This document shows, one piece after another, positions 58,081 to 64,000 of a stretch of DNA of 64,000 bases. The notes under the pieces are model-generated. The model did not search any database. It was not told the origin of the DNA and saw nothing but the letters and a program-made list of their open reading frames with translations. The position numbers and the translations under genes were made by a program. Position 1 is the first letter of the stretch; the number at the start of each line of letters is the position of its first letter. Source of the DNA: Globisporangium splendens (Eukaryota > Oomycota > Peronosporomycetes > Pythiales > Pythiaceae); NCBI GenBank assembly GCA_006386115.1, contig VFIW01000048.1, positions 1-64,000 on the forward strand, given 5' to 3'.

Positions 58081-58228
58081 TGCGAAACACGGGAGTGGTT
58101 TCGAAAGAGTGTTGGCCACGCTACGACGCACGAAGTCGTGGTCAGTATTCTTCGGGAGAGGCACTGCGAACACGCGTGCAAATCTCTCCGAAAAGCATCG
58201 CAACATCACAAGTGTGAACGCACACGTG

Positions 58229-59765
58229 ATGGCGACGAACAAATCGGTGCGCGAAAAGATCGCCCGAAGCGCGAGCGGTTCTGCAGAAGGACTCGTTCAA
58301 AGACTGCAGAAGCTCGACGCTGAGAAGCGTGAGGCGGCAAGCGCAAAACAACGAGCTGCCGCTGCGGTCACGTCTGCCACGGAAGACGTGAGCACGAGCG
58401 ACGACGAGTCGACTCAATCGAAGACTGCTCCCGACGGTGTCAGTGAGCTGCAGTTTGGCGATCTCCCTGTCATCAAGCCGATGAGCAGGGCAAGCGACGC
58501 CGATGACGACACGGCAGTCGACTACCAAGAGTACTCACCCGAGGAAGGGGAGGAAGAGGAAAGCATCACCGTGAGGCGCAACTCCATCGGCGAGTGGGTC
58601 GAGTATGAGGAGCTGCGTTACGGGAGCGGTAGCCCCGAGCTGCACGAGTTGGAGCGAAATCCCTCGGCAGACGTCTCGATTTATCGGACGGAGGAAGAGA
58701 ATGACGTCGCAAAGACTGTCAATGAAAGGGAGAAGGGGGAGGTCATCATTACCAATAATGAGACCGGACTGGAACCACTACCAAAAGGTTCCGTCCATTT
58801 TTCGCTTCCCATAATGCCGCCGCCAAAGGAATGGCCGACAGCGAAAACCCCGGCAAATTTGCTTGCACGGGCGCGGGTTCCACTCGAGAGGTATGACTCC
58901 GAGTTCGCACGATGGCGCGAAGCCGATCTGCGAGGACGTGGTGGGGCACTGCGCGTGCACCCGATCCCGGTTATCCTTTACGAAGGTGTGACCGAGGATC
59001 ACTATGAAACCGCGTTCTTGGCATCAAGAACCGGTGTGAAACGCTTTGGGGCTGCGCATACATTGGCCACCGATCCTGGGGCACAACGTAGCCAGCGCAT
59101 GCAATTCGCTGTGCAGCGCGTACAAAAGTACCGCGAAGCAACAAAGAGTGACGACCGTGCTCGCACGAGTCTCGGTATTAACAAGCGACAGATGGGCGAG
59201 TCTCACTCGCCATCAACGCACGCTCAAAAGCTGCGACCATGTCGGGAACGTCCTCGAGGAGGCGCTCAGCAGGATCCCATGAGCTCTGCGACAAATCGTA
59301 TCCACGCCACTTTACAAGGCAGTGGGTGTTCCCCTTGCGCCGCTGCACACGCAGCAGGCGCTCGACATGGTAGTGGCGCTGTCCCTGCTTATCAATCAGC
59401 GGGACCGGTGGCGCCCTACCGCGCTTCAGCATCGGTGGTTGCACCAGATGCGATGGTTCAGATGGTTCACGCGAACGCATCGTCTTTGGGGGGCGCTACA
59501 GCAAGACGTCCGTGCCCTTCGCCAGCAATATCTGGACGAGACCTCGCTGTTAAAGCAGAGGGTGACGGCGCTTGAGACGGAGCTGAGGGAAGCTCGTCAG
59601 ATGCTGGAGGAGTACCATGTCCGTGGGAAGAACTTCCACGCGAGGTACGCTCCGCGAGTGAAGACGCTTTGGGAGAGGCACAACGCGCTCGTGTCTCGAT
59701 GGGCGGCGTCTGAGCCCCCTGATGAGACCGACGTGCTCCCGCACTGGGATAAGAATCCACAGTAG
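58229..59765 (+). CDS. Antisense ORF of element B, in two overlapping frames
   Basis: This frame is opposite in strand to pol. The first part (from ATG 58229, MATNKSVREKIARSASG; open to 59575) has a helical Ala/Lys/Glu start, a very acidic middle (EYSPEEGEEEESITVRRNS) and a basic end (RSQRMQFAVQRVQKYREATK). Most of it lies in the roughly 1.1 kb between the 3' LTR and the chromodomain stop, where pol does not code. A second frame (59283-59765) continues with LRQQYLDETSLLKQRVTALE and RVKTLWERHNALVSRW, a coiled coil, ending NPQ-stop opposite the integrase-chromodomain linker. One frame change between about 59283 and 59575, or an intron I cannot place, is needed to join them. No family is recognised. 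Confidence 0.5.
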
Positions 59766-62700
59766 CGTCGTGGTAGCGTTTCAGCAAACCCACGTAGAAC
59801 ACGGGGTGCGTTGCCATTCTCGTTGGGAGATCGAGCTTGTAATTCAAGTCTCCAATCTTCTCCACAACAGTGTATGGCTCGATGAATCGTGGCAACAACT
59901 TACTCCCGCTGGGGAGCGTTGTGACTGCATCGTTTGGTAGGTTTTTAATGCTCAATAGCACTTCATCACCCACACAAAACGTTTGTTTGTTCTTTCTACC
60001 CGATTTATCGGCGTAGAGCTTCTGCTTGTCTTACGCAGCAGCTAGTTGGTCGCGCACGCGACGCAACAATGCTGCGCGCTCATCGACAAATTGCCGCGCT
60101 GCCGCGACGGCTTTGTCTTGCTTTTTCGTTGCTCTCGCAGCGCGTGCTGCAGAGAGATCTATTTCTGCGCCGGTGTGTGTCACCTCGCGCCCTCCCTTTC
60201 GTGGCTGACGCTCGCACGAGCAGTCGCCTGATTCTGTCTGAGACTGGCTATTTTTAGCACGAGTACCGTAACTCAGTACCGTGGGAGACCCATCTATAGG
60301 GACACGAGTACCGTAACTCTGTACCGTGTTTTTCTCTCCAAATGTGGAACGCGTGCCGTCCGGTAAGACCGTGACAGATTCGAAGTGCGACCGCACAGGC
60401 GGCGCATTGCGCGCGTCCACGTGAACGGTTAACGCCACGTCTGGTGACGGAGGTCGCGCACTCGCATCGAGCGCAGCGAGTTGCCCTCCCACCGCAGAAT
60501 ATTCGACGCCCTCAAACAGAGTGGCGGGTACGCGCGGGTGCCGCAGCGAGTTAAAATAGAACGGAGTCACGGCCGTAGAGGCGTGCTCGCTGCTATTTAT
60601 AGCAAACTCGGCGTACGGCAGCCAGCGGCTCCAGTCGCGAGGATGATCGACAGCGATGCTGCGAAGAATATCCTCGACGACACGGTTCACGCGCTCGGTT
60701 TGCCCGTCTGTCTCGGGTGATCGGCAGTGGACATCGCCAGATCTGTGCCGAGTAGGCGAAAGAGTTCGCGCCAAAAGGCAGCGGTGAAACGCGGGTCCCG
60801 GTCTGACACAATAGACTCGGGCAAACCGTGATAGCGGAACACGTGCTCTAAAAATAGGCACGCCGTCTCTTGGGCAGTGACATGCTTGCGCACAGGCGCA
60901 ACATGCACCATTTTGCTCAGTCGGTCGACGAACACGACGACGCCTGTGTTGCGCGCCTTGTCTTCCGGGAAACCGAAGACGAAATCCATGCTGACCGACT
61001 TCCAGCAATCTTGCGGAATCGGCAGCGGATGCAGCGGCGCTTTGTTCTTGCCCGCAGGCTTCACACGCTGGCACTGTTCGCATGAACGTACATAATTGGC
61101 CACCCATTTGTATTGGTGTGGCCACCAAAACACATTGGACACTTGCAAGAAGGTCTTTTCACGCCCGAGATGCCCACTCGCTGGCGCATCGTGAAACTCA
61201 TGAAGGATCGAAAGTTTCAGATCCTGGTCATGCGGTACATGCACACGCGGGTAATCGAAGTTGGACAGTTGATGCCACAACAACCCGTCGTGATAACTGA
61301 ACCGAGCTAGCTTTGACTCGAGTTTGGCAGGCAATGACTCTTTCGACGAGCCGTCAAAGTAAGCAATCAACAAGCGACATTCATCGTCGTTTGGATAAAG
61401 CGACTGAATATTGTCCTTGAGCTTTGTTTGCACTCGACTGATGCTCAGATGCATGAGATCAGGAGAGCGCTCCGAACACAGAGCGTCGGCGCTGTTGTCA
61501 ACGCTCGACTCGTGATCTGGACGGCGCGAAAGCGCGTCCGCCAGAACATTTTCCTTTCCCGGCTTGTATTCGACCCAGAAGTTGAACTCGGAGAAGAATG
61601 CAAGCCATCGCGCCATTCGCTGCGACAAATGGGGAGAATTAATCGCGGTCCGCAAGGACGCGTGATCCGTGTACACAACAAACGGTGTCGCACCCAAAAG
61701 GTGGACCCTGAACTTCAAGAGAGCGTACTTGATCGCAAGCAGCTCCTTGTCGTGCACAGGATAATTCTTTTCAGCTGCCTTAAGCAGTCTGCTTTGGTAT
61801 GACACAACGCGCTCATGGCCGTCATCATCCTTCTGCATCAGCGCACAGCCGATTGCAAAATCGCTAGCATCGCACACGACACTGAAGGCTTTCGTGTGGT
61901 CCGGCAACGCCAGGACAGGAGCGCGAACAAGCGACTCCTTCACGTCAATGAATGCATTCATGACATCGCTGGTCCAGTCCCATTCGACATCCTTTTTCAA
62001 GAGATGCGTGAGCGGACGGACTCTCGCCGCATAGTTGTGGCTGTACTTGTGCAAATAGTTTGCCAAGCCAAGCCACTTGCGCAAATCCTTGACGTTCTTT
62101 GGGATCGGCCAGTCGGCGATCGCCTTGATCTTCTCTGGGTCCGCGCGGACTCCAGCTTTGCCAACATAGCAGCCCAGGATCGGTATCTCTGAGGCGCCAA
62201 AGATGCACTTCTTCAGGTTGCAATACAGACTGTTGTCTCGTAAGCACTGCAACACTGAGCGCAAATGTCTCTTGTGCACGTCAACGGCTCTGAGATCTCC
62301 TTCGGCACGACTGTGCACGAAGATGTCATCGAAGTAGCTCGGTGCGTACGCACGATGAGGACGCAGAAGATGCGTTACCAGACGATTGAACGTCGCTGGT
62401 GCATTCTTCAGACCTTGCGGCATAACGAGCCACTCCCACAGCATTCCGCTGGGTGTGCTTACTGCCGTCAAGGGAACGTCACTCTCTCGCATGAGGATCT
62501 GATAGAACCCATCCATCAGATCCAATGCTGAGAACACAGTTGAGCCGCCCATGGAGTCGATCAAGACGTCCTTTCTTGGGATCGGCGTTTGTGCCGGAAT
62601 GGTGGCGGCGTTCAGCTTGTTGAAAGCGTGAACAATGCGCCAGCCACCAGTCGCTTTCCGCACACAAAACGTGGGTGAGCTATGTGGAGACTTGCTTTCT

Positions 62701-64000
62701 CTCACATGACCGGCGAGGGCACGTTTCGCGAAGAACTCGTCAATAGCCTCAACCTGCTCGCGGGGCAGCGGCCATTGTCTGGTCACGCAATATTTGCTCC
62801 CGGGCTCGAGATCGATCTCGTGCCGTACGCCACGGTCAACGGGCAGGGCACTTGGCACTTTGTCGGGAAACACATCTTTGAACTCCCACAACAAGTCAAA
62901 GTATGGACTGCCTTTCACGGCGTCCCAGTCCTGAGCAGCAAACCGCCTCTGTTTGTCTGACTCCAAAACACTCTCATCCGCAGTGGACGAGGTGCACAGT
63001 TCGCTACGCGTGAACGCGATGGGAACGACGATCTCGTGGATCTGATCACGCTCTAGATCCGCAAGAAAGAGCTCATAGCTCATTTCTTCGAGGGATACGA
63101 TCGCCTCAACGGTACTCGGCAGCTCATGGAGCGCCGCAAATTCAGCGAAGAACACTTCGTCTGTTGCGTTTGCTTCCGGACTGCGCTTTGCGCGTCTGAG
63201 CGCCACGTCAACGTGAGCGCGATCTATCGACGGATCCGAGATCCTGTCAAAGGCGCGCAGCGAAGCTGCAGCTGCGTTGAGAGATGGGGCAATCGTGTGC
63301 GAGACGGCCGTTTCCTCAGCAACAGATGCCAATGCACTGTCTCTCTTGCGAGCTGACAACTTGCGTCGCCCTCGTAGGTTGATGCGAACACGCGACCTCG
63401 CGGTTCTGAGCTCCAGTACTGCACCGTCAGGGTGGTACGAGCTGGCTGACGCGTGTGCGCCTGTACTGTCGCTGTCACTTGCGGGGGCTGGCTCGGATGC
63501 TCTGGAGCCGCACACTTGCGCACCAGTGTCCACGTCTGGACTTTCTGGCGCTTCCGCACAAACTGACTACCTGCCGCAGTGTATCGCTTCGCTGGGCTAC
63601 CTGCCTCAGCGCATCTTCTTGCTGGGCTCTCTGCCGCACCGTGTGTGTTTGAAGCGGGGCTACCTGCCGCAGCGTGTTCAATGCTCACATCCATAGCGTG
63701 GAAATATTCCCGCAATCTTCGCTCTTCATCAGAGGAAGGGGTGGAGCTCCCGATTGTGCGTGCTCGCCAATCGATCCAAGGCTGATGTTTCGCCAGCCAA
63801 GGCATTCCTAGGATGAGGTCGTACTTCGACCCCATCGCTAGTACTACGAAGGTTTCTTTGCAGACAAAGTCGCAAAATCTGAAAGAGAGTTCGACTCGAA
63901 CTCCTTCAGTGTGTACTGTCGACCCATCGGCCAGACGTACGATCATCTTCTCGCGCTTGCCAGTGTGGACAAGTCGCTCATACGCTTGCAGACTCTGTTT
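59178..64000 (-). pseudogene. Broken gypsy pol of element B
   Basis: Order from the right edge: protease segment with a variable AGSP-rich linker, RT (FSALDLMDGFYQ, YFDDI), RNase H, integrase, integrase C-terminus (GSKLLPRFIEPYTVVEKIG, HPVFYVGLLKRY) and chromodomain (YHVERLLRVQRRKGNTHCLV) ending at 59178. The Trp that is a stop in copy A is intact here (about 62770-62772). Breaks seen: a one-base loss in the AGSP linker near 63566; a one-base loss in the C-run near 60715-60718, before the third catalytic acidic residue of integrase; a TAA at 60031-60033 where the surrounding frame continues; and a shift near 59490 at a G-run. It has a 9-bp insertion (three residues, near 61030) relative to A. 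Confidence 0.9.
60256..60330 (-). repeat. Two-unit version of the 45-bp pol repeat
   Basis: This is the same unit as at 1-121, present twice with substitutions (gggagaccc in place of ggaagatcg in the first unit). It encodes the YGTRVPID repeat in the integrase-chromodomain linker of element B. Confidence 0.85.

Larger units (their letters stand above)
57516..64000 (-). mobile_element. Ty3/gypsy element B (5' end outside window), same family as A
   Basis: This minus-strand element has its 3' LTR at 57516-58063, polypurine tract next to it, antisense frame (58229-59765), chromodomain, integrase, RNase H, RT and protease up to the right edge. It inserted into the RT of element D (flank at 57511-57515: tgaaa). 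It is nearly identical to element A across 1-3900 versus 60.2-64 kb. Pol has several breaks, so it is not autonomous as read. Confidence 0.93.

Noticed and set aside
58109..58228. Antisense frame of element B starting at 58109
   Set aside because: The frame is open, but the stretch lies next to the polypurine tract and reads like leader. The ATG at 58229 begins the protein-like composition.

Overview
The window looks like a piece of an oomycete (stramenopile) nuclear genome. The evidence is: compact intron-containing genes with introns of mostly 40-160 nt and GT..AG ends, a gene for a sperm-tail PG-rich-repeat (axonemal) protein expected in an organism with flagellate zoospores, an EDR2-type PH-START-DUF1336 protein, a very large DUF3638-type protein, and Ty3/gypsy retrotransposons with C-terminal chromodomains. 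I cannot fix the genus from sequence alone.

Layout. 1-8.8 kb is nested retrotransposon. A minus-strand gypsy element (A; 5' LTR at 5231-5778, gag, broken pol, running off the left edge) sits inside the reverse transcriptase of a plus-strand gypsy element (C). 9-48.8 kb is a gene island: a truncated PARP relic, an unidentified coding relic, a histidine acid phosphatase gene divergent from an OST3/OST6 gene, an EDR2-like lipid-binding protein, a tesmin/LIN54-type CXC protein with a C-terminal F-box, a CID-cyclin-RS protein, two intact WGR-PARP genes with fragments between them, a STPGR flagellar gene head to head with a 2958-residue DUF3638-type protein, and a further PARP terminal-exon fragment plus a decayed PARP gene on the plus strand. 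48.8-54.2 kb is gene-poor and holds a foldback (MITE-like) element and an intronless bacterial-type sugar O-acetyltransferase. 54.2-64 kb is again nested gypsy elements: D (minus, broken) interrupted by B (minus), which is the same family as A and runs off the right edge.

Exon models were built by hand by joining GT..AG sites so that reading frame and family homology continue. They add up to whole codons for the phosphatase (383 aa), OST3/6 (376 aa), EDR2-like (699 aa), CXC/F-box (1174 aa), CID-cyclin-RS (856 aa), PARP-A (577 aa), PARP-B (545 aa) and DUF3638-type (2958 aa) genes.

Themes. (1) Chromatin, cell-cycle and RNA polymerase II functions recur: a LIN54-like protein, a cyclin joined to a CTD-interaction domain, and PARPs. 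The LIN54-like and PARP-B promoters carry E2F-like and CCAAT motifs. (2) Six PARP-related loci lie within 40 kb at all stages from intact to shredded. (3) The gypsy elements carry antisense coiled-coil reading frames opposite the integrase-chromodomain linker, and element A has a textbook -1 frameshift signal between gag and pol. These and the two multi-domain fusions are the best candidates for something not yet described.
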